NCBI RefSeq assembly: GCF_040049295.1
Contig: NZ_JBDZDQ010000002.1
Span: 558,001 to 622,000, forward strand
Source of the DNA: Sphingomonas sp. KR3-1
GTDB lineage: Bacteria > Pseudomonadota > Alphaproteobacteria > Sphingomonadales > Sphingomonadaceae
Length of the DNA: 64,000 nucleotides
Direction of reading: 5' to 3'
In this document: positions 40,545-48,675 of the stretch, piece by piece
Position numbering within the stretch: the first letter of the stretch is position 1
Layout of the letters: each line of letters opens with the position of its first letter
Program-made: the position numbers and the translations under genes
Notes under the pieces: model-generated
Told to the model about the DNA's origin: nothing
What the model saw: the letters and a program-made list of their open reading frames with translations, nothing else
Database searches by the model: none

Positions 40545-41444
40545 ATGCGAACCGGTCTCGATCATCTCCCCCAGTCCAAGCAGCGCGAGCTCGGCCATGT
40601 CGTGCGCGTGCTGATCGAGGAATTCGAGGCCGCCCATGCGATGGGCACGCTGAAGTGGAAGAAGGCCGGTCGCGTCTTCAAGATCGTGCTCTACGGCTCC
40701 TATGCGCGCGGCGACTGGGTCGACGATCCGGTCGGCGGCTACCAGTCCGATTATGACATCCTCATCGTCGTCAACGACGAGCGGCTGACCGAATTCGAGT
40801 TCTGGTCGGCGGCCGAGGATCGGTTGATGCGGGATACGACGATCACGCATGTGCTGAGCGCGCCGGTCAACTTCATCGTCCATTCGCTCGCCGACGTGAA
40901 CCATCAGCTCGAGCGGGGCAGGCCTTTCTTCATCGACATCGTGGGGCAGGGGATCGCGCTCTACGAGGCGGAAGGCTTCCCGTTCGTGCAGCCGCGCGAT
41001 CTGCCGCCTGCCGAAGCGCGCGCCGAGGCGCAAAAGTATTTCGATGAGTGGTTTCCGACCGCAGCCGAGTTCGCAGCGGGTGCAGAGTTTCACCGGTCGC
41101 GCGGTGCCGGAAAGATCGCAGCGTTCAACTATCACCAGTCCGTTGAGCGCTTCTATCACTGCGTGTTGCTGGTGTTCCGCCTCTACAGCCCTAAATCGCA
41201 CAGGCTCAAATTTTTGCGATCCCACGCTGAGGAGGTGGCGCCCGAACTGGTCGCTGCCTGGCCGCGCGGCGACAAATTCAGCCGCCGGTGCTTCGAGCTT
41301 ATCCGCCAAGCCTATGTGAACGCTCGCTACTCGCCGCACTACGAGATCACCGATGAAGAACTGCGCTGGATCGGGGAGCGCGTGGCCGTGCTCCAGGCAT
41401 TGGTGCTGGAGGTGTGTGAGCGTCGATTGGTCGAGAACGGCTAG
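40545..41444 (+). CDS. Nucleotidyltransferase-HEPN fusion protein
   Basis: 299 residues. The N-terminal MNT-type nucleotidyltransferase has YGSYARGDW (GSxxRG motif, about residue 47) and SDYDILIVVND (catalytic Asp pair). The C-terminal HEPN domain (~175-290) is helical, with NYHQSVERFYHCVLLVF and the NARYSPHYEIT segment. Separate MNT and HEPN proteins form toxin-antitoxin pairs in which MNT AMPylates the HEPN RNase; here both are in one chain, so toxin and neutraliser may be self-contained. Adjacent to a degenerate tRNA, consistent with an element's accessory gene. Confidence 0.85.
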   Translation: MRTGLDHLPQSKQRELGHVVRVLIEEFEAAHAMGTLKWKKAGRVFKIVLYGSYARGDWVDDPVGGYQSDYDILIVVNDERLTEFEFWSAAEDRLMRDTTITHVLSAPVNFIVHSLADVNHQLERGRPFFIDIVGQGIALYEAEGFPFVQPRDLPPAEARAEAQKYFDEWFPTAAEFAAGAEFHRSRGAGKIAAFNYHQSVERFYHCVLLVFRLYSPKSHRLKFLRSHAEEVAPELVAAWPRGDKFSRRCFELIRQAYVNARYSPHYEITDEELRWIGERVAVLQALVLEVCERRLVENG

Positions 41445-41493
41445 TCTTGGGCCGCTAGCCGACTGTCGGGTTTGAGGTGCAAGAACTACGAAA

Positions 41494-41571
41494 GCAGCCG
41501 TCACTTGTTCGTCTAGAGCGCTGCCCCTCCGAAGGCAGAGGCCGCAGGTTCGAATCCTGCCGGGTGCGCCA
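41494..41571 (+). pseudogene. Degenerate tRNA-Arg(CCG), probable integration scar
   Basis: The 3' part (AGAGCG through the encoded CCA) matches a canonical tRNA-Arg: anticodon arm CTGCC/GGCAG with CTCCGAA loop, T arm with GGTTCGAATCC, acceptor CGGGTGC, discriminator G and CCA. There is one extra C in the anticodon arm (CTGCC-C-CTCCGAA) and the 5' part is decayed: the D loop lacks the GG and the acceptor has one mismatch. Total 78 instead of 77 bases. Not expected to fold into a functional tRNA. The pattern fits a tRNA 3' end copied by site-specific integration. Confidence 0.7.
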
Positions 41572-42136
41572 TGTTTTCAATGACTTAGCTCTACGCCGCA
41601 CTTGCCGTACGGAATAAGTACGGAAAACGTCGTCGGATGTTTTGCGCCGGAATGAACCCAATCTTTCCCGGCGATTCGCGACACGCCTCTAGCGCTTCAG
41701 TGAGGGTAGTCATTGCTAAGCCGCAGAATCCGCGGAAGGAATCTTAGATTCTTCCGTAGTGAATTGATTTCACATCAGATTTCTCTGCAGCCTTATCGGC
41801 TAACCCACGTGAGATCCTATGGAGCGGCACGACACGGTATACGTCCGCTTTGCGCCCCAAATACGGTCGTCCGGGGCTTCATGATTTCCCTGAAAGCTAC
41901 CTTTTATCAGAGACGGTGAACCAGTGGCCGCTGTTTTGCGGTGACGGATCGCCGCCGCGCTTGAGCGCTGGTTTGGCGGCCGCGCGAAGAGGTCATACAC
42001 GATCGGCTCTTAGGGCAAAGAACGCGAAGTCTTTGACCTTGCATCGATGCGGCATAGCGGGAGCAGTTCAATTAATGCAGCCGATGTGCTTTCCCAGCTT
42101 TCGGCTCGGCGAGCCGATACCAGCCTAAATGCTTAT
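41572..42136. other. Non-coding, lower-GC stretch beside the tRNA scar
   Basis: About 565 bases with lower GC than the surroundings and no convincing gene. Contains short hairpins (GGAAG-GAATCT...AGATTCTTCC near 41734-41755; TCGGCTC-ggc-GAGCCGA at 42101-42117). Possibly decayed mobile DNA; no integrase or transposase fragment could be recognised. Confidence 0.45.
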
Positions 42137-42160
42137 GGGCCGCCTCTTACGAGACGACCC
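42137..42160 (-). terminator. Terminator hairpin of the autotransporter gene
   Basis: In minus-strand RNA a 10-bp stem (two G-U) closes a GUAA tetraloop; it begins 26 bases after the autotransporter stop codon. Confidence 0.6.
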
Positions 42161-42185
42161 ACAAACACCCACGCTCTCGAACGGA

Positions 42186-45100
42186 TCAGAAGCGGAAGCG
42201 GACGCCGGCGCGGCCGCCATAGCCTTCATAGTCGCCGCCATCGGCATAGCGGCCTTCGAAGAAGCCGCTGATCGCGCCGTGCTGCGAACCGATGTTCAGT
42301 CCGAGCAGGCCCTCGCCATAGTCGCTCAGCCGCTGGTTGCCGAACCGGACCGTCTGCCCACCGCTGGTGAAGGTGACCTGATCCTGACCCTTGAACTCAT
42401 GGACGTAGTTGCCGCCGCCATAGAGGGTCATCTTGGCCGGGCCGATATCGCTGGTGAAACCGATCCGCGCGCCGCCGCGGCCGCGCACGCCGTCTTGGTC
42501 GTTGAAGGCGAAATTGCCCGACGCGCGGCCGAAATCATCGAAATCGGAATGCGTGTAGGAAACGCTCGCCGCCGGTTCGAACCAGAGCTTGCTGCCGAAG
42601 CGGAAGCCCGCCTCCGCCTTGCCGCCATAGATCGAACCCTTCAGCTTCTGGGTGTAGCGTCCCGAGATGCTGACATTGTCGCCCCAGTAATAGTCGTACT
42701 TGGCGAGCGCATTGACGAAGAAGCTGCCGGCATTGAGGCTGGCATAGACGCCGCCGTTGACCGCATCGAAATTGATCCGGTCAGGCGAGTTGGCGAAGTT
42801 CATGTTGGAATTGAGATAGCCGCCGGTCAGGCCGAAGGCGAAGCCGCCCTCACCCACCGGGGCGCCGAGATCCACGCCCATCTGGCCACCGAAATAGTCC
42901 TGCTTGTAGCTGAGATCGACCGGCGTTGTGACGCCGTTGAACGCGAAGCTGCGATTGCTGCCGCGCTGCTCGACCTGGCCGAGCACCTGAGCCCAGACGC
43001 GACCGCCGGCACCACCCGGCCCGTTGGCCGCGACGTTGTCGCGCAATTCGCGCATATGGCCCGACCAGCTGTCGCCCGACTGCAGCCAGAGGTTTCGCAC
43101 CCCTTCGGCGAACAGCGAGGCGCGGTAGACGCCGACACCCGGGGTGGCGACCAGGCTGTAGGAGAAGGTCGTCGGGTTGTAGACGATGCCGTATTGGATC
43201 AGGCCTTGGTCCACCGTCGCGCCGTCGAGTGTGAAGGCCGTTGCGGATGAAGCCGCGCCGGCCTGCACCACCAGCGTGCCGGCGCTGGGGCTGAGCACCG
43301 CCGGCGTGGTGTTGAGCGCCGCGATCGAGACGATCGTCGTGCCGCTCGCCGCGCCGCCGATGCGGAGCTGGTCGGCGGTGAAGGTGGCGAGGTTCACGTC
43401 GACGCCAAGCTGGGCCGCACCACTGCCGGTATAGGTGCCCGGCAGGACCAGCACATCGCCGACATGGCCGTTGCGCAGATCGACCAGGCCGCTGTTGTTG
43501 AACGTCTCCAGCCCGGTCAGCGTGACCGTGCCGGCGGTGGTCGCCAGGCCAAGCACCCGCAGCGTCCCGCTGTTGTTGAACACGTCGGCACCGGCGCCGA
43601 AGTCGCTGTTGCTGTTGCTGTTGGCGTTGAAGGTCCCGGTGTTGTTCACCGTGTCGCCATTGGCGGTGAGCAGGATACGTCCGTTGATCGTGCCGCTATT
43701 GTTGACCGTGGCCGCGCCGCCAGTGACCGCGAGGGCATAGTTGCCGCCGTTGATCGTGCCGGCGTTGGTCACCGTGGTGCCCGTGCCCGAAGTGATCGTC
43801 GCGCCGTTGTTCAGGCCACCGAGCGTACCCGAGGTCAGCGCGAGATTGGCGGTAGTCGCCGCTGCGATGTGCACGCCGTCGAGGCTGGCCGAGTTGTTGG
43901 CACCGCTGAGCGAGACGCCCACCGAGCCGGCCGTGCTGTTCGCCACGACCGCATTCGCAGTCGTACCGGTGGTGGTGACGCCGGTCGCCGAGACGGTGAC
44001 TGCGCCGCCGCCATTGGCGACGATGCCGCGGCTGCCGGCGCCGGTGGTGGCAACCTGGCCGCCGGTGATGGCGATGGTGCCGGGCGTGACGATGTTGATG
44101 CCGTCGGAAGCGGCGCCGGTGGTGGTGATCGTGCCGCTATTGGCGAACGTCACCGGACCGGTGCCGGTGATAACGACTGCCGTCCCCGCGCCGGTGGTGC
44201 CTGCCCCGGCAACTGTGGCGTTGATCGCGCCGGCACCGCCGGTGATGCGAAGCGCGTTCGCGCCATTGGCCGCCTGCCTGCCGCCGGTGAAGTTCACCGC
44301 GCCGGTCGAGTTGACGACGGTGCCGGTCGCACCCGCCTCGGTCGCGGTGACTGCGCCGGTCGTCAGCGTGACGGCGTTGGTGCCGGCATTGACGATCAGG
44401 CCATTGCCGGTCGTCGCCACGGTGCCGATGGTGAGGTTGATCGGAGCGGTCGAGGTGATGATCGCGCCCTGCGAACCGAGGCCGGTGGTGGTGACATTGC
44501 CGAGGTTACCGGTGATACCCGCACCGGTGACGACGGCGGCAGTCACGCCGGCGCCGTTGGTGCGAAGCGTCGCGCCATTACCGCGCAGGTTGATCGTGCC
44601 GGTCGAGGCGAGATCGAGCGCAGCGGCACTGTTGGCGCCGGCCGCAATGCCCGAAGTCGTGATGTTGCCGTAGCCGGCATCGATCGCGCCCGTCGCGGCG
44701 CGGCTATAGAGGCCGGTGCCGCCGATGCCGGTGGTGGTGATCACTCCCGCATTGGTGGTCACCGTGCCGGCGCCTGTCGTGTTGGCAGTGACACCATAGG
44801 AGCCGACACCCGAGGTGGTCGCCGAAGTGGTGTTGACGGCCACGTTGCCGCCGACCGAAGTCGCGAACACGCCGTTGCTGTTGAGGCCGGTCGTCGAGAG
44901 CGCGCCGCAGTTGACCGTCACCGATCCGGTGCCCTGCGCCTGTGCCGAGACCGCGGTCGCGTTGTCACCGGTCGTGGTGACGGTGGGGCAGCCGCCCACG
45001 TCGACGGCGCCGGTCGGGCTGAACGCGCTGGCGATGATGCCCGCGCCGTTGACCGTGCTCACCGTGCCGGTCCGGACCGCGACATTGCCGGTAAAGCCCT

Positions 45101-45899
45101 GCGCCGCGATGCCATAGCCGCCGGGGGTCGTGCCGCCATTGGTCGAGGTGGTGATGTTGCCGCTGGTGACCGACACCGCGCCGCCATTGGCGAGGATGGC
45201 GCGATCGCCCGCCACGACATTGCCGACAACGGTGGTGTTCGCGCCGTTGGTGGCCGAGACCGTGCGGATGCCGCGGCCTGTCGCGGTAATGTTGCCCGCG
45301 GTGGTCGAGATGGCGCCGGTCTGGGCGCCCGCATCGATCGCAGTGCTGTTCGCACCGGTGACGTTGATGTTGCCGGTGCGCAGCGTGAGGTCGCCGCCGG
45401 CCGTCGACAGCACGCCGAAGGAATTGGTGCCGCTGGTCGCAATGTTGCCGACCGTGACGGTGGCCGGCTGAGCGAGCGTATTGAGCGTCACGCCATTGGC
45501 AGCAATACCGCCCGTGACGTTGATGTTCACCGGCGCGCCGGCGCCGGCGGGGGTGAAGCCGAGCGCACCACCCGTGGAGGTGAGGTTGACCGCGGTCACG
45601 CCCGTCGTCGAAATCGGGCCGGTGGCGGTATAAGTTGTCGTTGCCGGGCTGGTCGTATCGACAGTCACCAGGCCGGGGCCCGCAATCGTCGCATTGCCGG
45701 CGCTGGTGGTGCCGGTCAGGACCGGGGCCGCGCCATCGACGCAGGTGATCGTGGTGCCGGTCTGCGAGCAGGTCGTCGCCTGCGCAGCGGCGCTGGTGGG
45801 CAGAAGCAGCATTGCTGCGGCGGTGGATACGCTACCGAGGAGCGCGAGGCGCAGCTTGGTGGTCGGGGTGGCAAAAGCCATCACGTGCGAAGCGAACAT
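42186..45899 (-). CDS. Large autotransporter (type V secretion) with repeat passenger
   Basis: 1,237 residues. A signal peptide lies within the first ~40 (LRLALLGSVSTAAAMLLLPT...AAAQ). The passenger to about residue 930 is a Gly/Thr/Ala/Val beta-helix with many degenerate NITTTG/VTTTG-like repeats. The C-terminal ~280 residues are the outer-membrane beta-barrel, starting near LWLQSGDSWSGHMRELRDN and ending with RAGVRFRF (terminal aromatic). One Cys pair lies just after the signal peptide. It is probably an adhesin or surface structure; no protease triad is evident. CAGGAGA precedes the ATG. It is divergent from a PAS-LuxR regulator 121 bp away, which may control it. Confidence 0.88.
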   Translation of the reverse strand: MFASHVMAFATPTTKLRLALLGSVSTAAAMLLLPTSAAAQATTCSQTGTTITCVDGAAPVLTGTTSAGNATIAGPGLVTVDTTSPATTTYTATGPISTTGVTAVNLTSTGGALGFTPAGAGAPVNINVTGGIAANGVTLNTLAQPATVTVGNIATSGTNSFGVLSTAGGDLTLRTGNINVTGANSTAIDAGAQTGAISTTAGNITATGRGIRTVSATNGANTTVVGNVVAGDRAILANGGAVSVTSGNITTSTNGGTTPGGYGIAAQGFTGNVAVRTGTVSTVNGAGIIASAFSPTGAVDVGGCPTVTTTGDNATAVSAQAQGTGSVTVNCGALSTTGLNSNGVFATSVGGNVAVNTTSATTSGVGSYGVTANTTGAGTVTTNAGVITTTGIGGTGLYSRAATGAIDAGYGNITTSGIAAGANSAAALDLASTGTINLRGNGATLRTNGAGVTAAVVTGAGITGNLGNVTTTGLGSQGAIITSTAPINLTIGTVATTGNGLIVNAGTNAVTLTTGAVTATEAGATGTVVNSTGAVNFTGGRQAANGANALRITGGAGAINATVAGAGTTGAGTAVVITGTGPVTFANSGTITTTGAASDGINIVTPGTIAITGGQVATTGAGSRGIVANGGGAVTVSATGVTTTGTTANAVVANSTAGSVGVSLSGANNSASLDGVHIAAATTANLALTSGTLGGLNNGATITSGTGTTVTNAGTINGGNYALAVTGGAATVNNSGTINGRILLTANGDTVNNTGTFNANSNSNSDFGAGADVFNNSGTLRVLGLATTAGTVTLTGLETFNNSGLVDLRNGHVGDVLVLPGTYTGSGAAQLGVDVNLATFTADQLRIGGAASGTTIVSIAALNTTPAVLSPSAGTLVVQAGAASSATAFTLDGATVDQGLIQYGIVYNPTTFSYSLVATPGVGVYRASLFAEGVRNLWLQSGDSWSGHMRELRDNVAANGPGGAGGRVWAQVLGQVEQRGSNRSFAFNGVTTPVDLSYKQDYFGGQMGVDLGAPVGEGGFAFGLTGGYLNSNMNFANSPDRINFDAVNGGVYASLNAGSFFVNALAKYDYYWGDNVSISGRYTQKLKGSIYGGKAEAGFRFGSKLWFEPAASVSYTHSDFDDFGRASGNFAFNDQDGVRGRGGARIGFTSDIGPAKMTLYGGGNYVHEFKGQDQVTFTSGGQTVRFGNQRLSDYGEGLLGLNIGSQHGAISGFFEGRYADGGDYEGYGGRAGVRFRF

Positions 45900-46020
45900 T
45901 TGAAGCCGGTCTCCTGAAATCAGGTCCCCCCGGATTACGTTTCGCTTAGCCGCAACCTTTTGACATGGATACTCGTAGTACTACCAGTTCCAGCAACTGT
46001 AATTATGCCAAAAACTGCAT

Positions 46021-46662
46021 ATGTGGATAGTTCCCCAAAAAGAGGAAATCTTTATTTCTGGTGCCTTGAAACTGTGCTTACAAACCCCGGCCGAGGAATC
46101 TTCGGCGGAACTTCTCCAAGTGGCGATCAAACATTCTTTGATCGGTATTGCGGTTTGTGATCACGACCTCACCGTGCACTTCTTTAATCCTGCGATGGCC
46201 CGGCTCATCGGCGGCAAGATAGCCGCTGCCCACGGACTGGCGATGCTACGCTTGCTCGGCGTCGATGAAGCTGCGGCAACGGCGGAGATCGCATCGCAGG
46301 GTGGCTGGGCCGGCCTAACGCGCATCGGCGCGATGGCCGTCGAAATGCACGTCGCAGTGGAGTCCTTTCGCGGCGCGAATAATGTCGCCGGCTGGTTGAT
46401 CACCGCGCACCAGCCCGTCATCCGGCCGGTCTCCCTCGGCGATCATCAGCTGATCGCCTTGTCAGGCAAGCTCACGGCGCGGGAACGCGAGGTGATGCTC
46501 GCGCTGCAGGAAGGTGCCAGCAACAAGGCGATCGCGCTCCGCCTCGCCATTAGCCCTCGCACCGTCGAGTTCCATCGCGCCAGGATCATGCAGCGCTTTG
46601 ACGCCAAATCCGTCGTCGATTTAGTGCGAAAAGTCGCTGCGGACGCGATGGCGGCGATGTGA
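46021..46662 (+). CDS. PAS-domain LuxR/FixJ-type transcription factor
   Basis: 213 residues: N-terminal PAS-like domain (~30-130, SLIGIAVCDHDLTVHFFNPAM) and C-terminal LuxR helix-turn-helix (~150-205, LTAREREVMLALQEGASNKAIALRLAISPRTVEFHRARI). There is no receiver domain, so it senses a ligand or redox state directly rather than a phosphoryl group. It lies between the divergent autotransporter and the lasso-associated sigma factor; either may be its target. Confidence 0.85.
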   Translation: MWIVPQKEEIFISGALKLCLQTPAEESSAELLQVAIKHSLIGIAVCDHDLTVHFFNPAMARLIGGKIAAAHGLAMLRLLGVDEAAATAEIASQGGWAGLTRIGAMAVEMHVAVESFRGANNVAGWLITAHQPVIRPVSLGDHQLIALSGKLTAREREVMLALQEGASNKAIALRLAISPRTVEFHRARIMQRFDAKSVVDLVRKVAADAMAAM

Positions 46663-47003
46663 GCGCGCTACCGCGCGGATTCCTCCATTATGGAGCAGCG
46701 CGCGGTCGCATGGCTTGCAATGTCTTCGCGGCGCCGTACCTTGGTGAGGCACCGCACGCAGTGCGGCGCCGAGGCGTGAGAACCTCGCTCTGAAAGCGAT
46801 CTACTATATCCGGGCCTTTCCGTGGCCGGGTGGCCTACGCGCATGTCCAAGCCGCTTGCGGCCAAAGGCGTGGGCGCATGTACTTTCAGGCATGTTCTCA
46901 TCACCCGGCTTTGCCGGTCCGCCTCGAACGGGAGAGGCGGACGCATGCGACGGTCGGTTCGAGCGAGGGATGGGGAGGGGCGGCATGGCCGCCCGGGCTT
47001 CGC
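46663..47003. other. Structured non-coding region upstream of the sigma factor
   Basis: About 340 bases rich in short hairpins (CTCCA-tta-TGGAG near 46681; CCGCAC-gca-GTGCGG near 46752; GCCGC-tt-GCGGC near 46852) and a repeated GCGCATGT. Open frames through it lack coding character. It presumably holds the promoter and leader of the lasso sigma-factor operon; a regulatory RNA is possible. Confidence 0.4.
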
Positions 47004-47564
47004 GTGACGAGCAAGTCCGCGTCGCGCGGATCGGTCGTCCCGAAGGAGCCGCCCGAGGCGGCCGAGCCGCCACCGGCGCGGGATGTGGCTTCCTTGTACC
47101 GCTCCGAGGGGCCGCGGCTGCTGCGTTTCTTCCGGCGACGTACTGCGAACGCCGAGGACGCCCGCGACCTGATGCAGGAGAGCTTTTCGCGGCTGTTGGG
47201 AGGGGGGACGGGCCGCGATGTTGGACAGCCCGAGGCTTATCTCACGCGGATCGGCCAGAACCTTCTACGCGACCGCGCCAGGTTCGCGGCGCGGCGGTCC
47301 GCCGCGCTGCATGTCCCGGCCGACGACGCGGTTCTAACCGGGATGGATCAATTCCGTCTGCTCGAGACGCGCGATTTGCTTGACCGCCTCAACCTGGCCA
47401 TGCTGGAGCTGGCAGAGGAAACGCGGGAGGTTTTCATGGCGCACCGTGTCGAAGGCCTGACCTATGTCGAGATCGCCGAGCGCACCGGCCTGACGGTCAA
47501 GCAAGTCGAAAAGCGTATCGCGCGCGCCATGTTGGACCTGAGCGATCTGCTCGGCCCGCGTTGA
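47004..47564 (+). CDS. FecI-type ECF sigma factor
   Basis: About 186 residues. Region 2: VASLYRSEGPRLLRFFRRR, then DARDLMQESFSRLL and AYLTRIGQNLLRDRAR. Region 4: LAEETREVFMAHRVEGLTYVEIAERTGLTVKQVEKRI. This is the iron-citrate-type ECF group that pairs with FecR and a TonB receptor. The start is uncertain: GTG 47004 gives family-typical length but has its best ribosome site (GGGGAGG) about 20 bases upstream. Its stop overlaps the fecR start by one base. It probably activates the TonB receptor/isopeptidase genes when the lasso peptide is sensed. Confidence 0.88.
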   Translation: MTSKSASRGSVVPKEPPEAAEPPPARDVASLYRSEGPRLLRFFRRRTANAEDARDLMQESFSRLLGGGTGRDVGQPEAYLTRIGQNLLRDRARFAARRSAALHVPADDAVLTGMDQFRLLETRDLLDRLNLAMLELAEETREVFMAHRVEGLTYVEIAERTGLTVKQVEKRIARAMLDLSDLLGPR

Positions 47565-48556
47565 TGAATGCCGAGTCCGACGCGGCGCTGCGCGAAGCAG
47601 CCGCCGAATGGTTTGCGAGAATGCGGGCGCCCGATGCAGAGCGCGACCGTTCCGCCTTTGAAGCCTGGCTTGCCGAAGATGTTCGCCACAGGCGCGCGTA
47701 CGATCGCATGCTCATGACCTGGGAGCAGTCGCGCTTGGTCACGCACACGCCGGCGGGCGAAGCCTATAAAGGCTTGCCGAAACGCATGCGTTCCCGCCGC
47801 CCGGCCTGGCGATATGCGTTTGCGGCAGGAGTCGGGGCGTTGTTCGCCATCGGCGTCCTCCTCGTTCCGCGGGATCACTCCGCCGGTCCGCAGGTCGCGG
47901 CTCAGGAGGTAACATCGCCGGTCGGCATCCGGAAAGTCCGGTTGGGCGACGGTTCTATCGTGACTCTCGACGTGGGCGCGCGGCTGACAGTGCGCTTCTC
48001 CGGACGCGAACGCCGCGTTCAGCTTGATGCTGGCAGGGCGCGGTTCGAAGTGGTTCACGATGCGACGAGGGCCTTTGTGGTCGCGGCAATCGATCAGGAG
48101 ATCGTCGCCACGGGAACGACCTTCGATGTTACCTGCATGGACGGGAAAATCTCCGTCGCGCTGCTGCGGGGCAATGTCGAGATACGCCAGTTCCAACCCG
48201 GCGCGTCCCGGGTGCCGATCGCGCGCTTGGCGTCGGGGCAATCGGTCGACCTCGCATCCGGCGCCAGCAAACCGGTGCCCCACATGATCAACCCGGCGGC
48301 CAGAGACTGGCCGAGCGGCATGGTCGAGTTCGATGGGGCGCCGCTTCGCGAGGTAATCGCGATCGCCAATCGCTATTCAGCGCGCAGAATTGTGCTTGGT
48401 GACCCGGCGATCGGCGAATTGCGCGTCACTGGCGGATACCGCATGGGTGATGCCCAAGCGCTGGCGGCCACGCTTGCGGCGGCGTTCGGCTTGCGCGTGG
48501 AGAGTGGTCCGGACCAATCTATCGTCTTGAAAGGGACGCGGTCGCCGGCGCGCTAA
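47564..48556 (+). CDS. FecR-type anti-sigma factor/sensor
   Basis: 330 residues. N-terminal DUF4880 cytosolic anti-sigma part (ALREAAAEWFARMRAPDAER...RHRRAYDRM), one membrane helix (~85-103, YAFAAGVGALFAIGVLLVP), a periplasmic FecR domain (VRLGDGSIVTLDVGARLTVRF... VATGTTFDVT) and a C-terminal STN-like segment (MVEFDGAPLREVIAIANRYS). It would hold the sigma factor inactive until the TonB receptor's own N-terminal domain signals. The ATG at 47564 is preferred over the TTG directly before it. Confidence 0.9.
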   Translation: MNAESDAALREAAAEWFARMRAPDAERDRSAFEAWLAEDVRHRRAYDRMLMTWEQSRLVTHTPAGEAYKGLPKRMRSRRPAWRYAFAAGVGALFAIGVLLVPRDHSAGPQVAAQEVTSPVGIRKVRLGDGSIVTLDVGARLTVRFSGRERRVQLDAGRARFEVVHDATRAFVVAAIDQEIVATGTTFDVTCMDGKISVALLRGNVEIRQFQPGASRVPIARLASGQSVDLASGASKPVPHMINPAARDWPSGMVEFDGAPLREVIAIANRYSARRIVLGDPAIGELRVTGGYRMGDAQALAATLAAAFGLRVESGPDQSIVLKGTRSPAR

Positions 48557-48580
48557 TCCGCTCGACTTCGCGATGCCCGT

Positions 48581-48627
48581 GAAATTTTTTTTACGCGCTG
48601 TAGGGGGGATTCCCGCCCGCTGTCGTC
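48581..48627 (+). promoter_or_regulatory. Possible FecI-type ECF promoter of receptor-isopeptidase genes
   Basis: A GAAA-T8 tract (48581-48592), then GTAGGGGGGATTCCC and CGTC at 48624-48627, 49 bp upstream of the receptor start. The layout resembles what I remember from sigma-FecI-dependent TonB-receptor promoters in sphingomonads. Pattern-based inference. Confidence 0.35.
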
Positions 48628-48675
48628 AAGCACCCCATCGAGACCGCCGAAGGGCGGCCGGATGGGGGAGATGGC

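Noticed and set aside
41455..41661. Leftward small ORF containing RQDSNLRPLPSEG
   Set aside because: This peptide is the well-known artefact of translating the antisense strand of a tRNA T arm/anticodon region; it only mirrors the degenerate tRNA-Arg.
43464..45917. 817-codon rightward open frame across the autotransporter
   Set aside because: Antisense shadow created by GC-rich repeat codons; Arg/Ala/Gly-rich with no domain, no signal peptide and no ribosome site.
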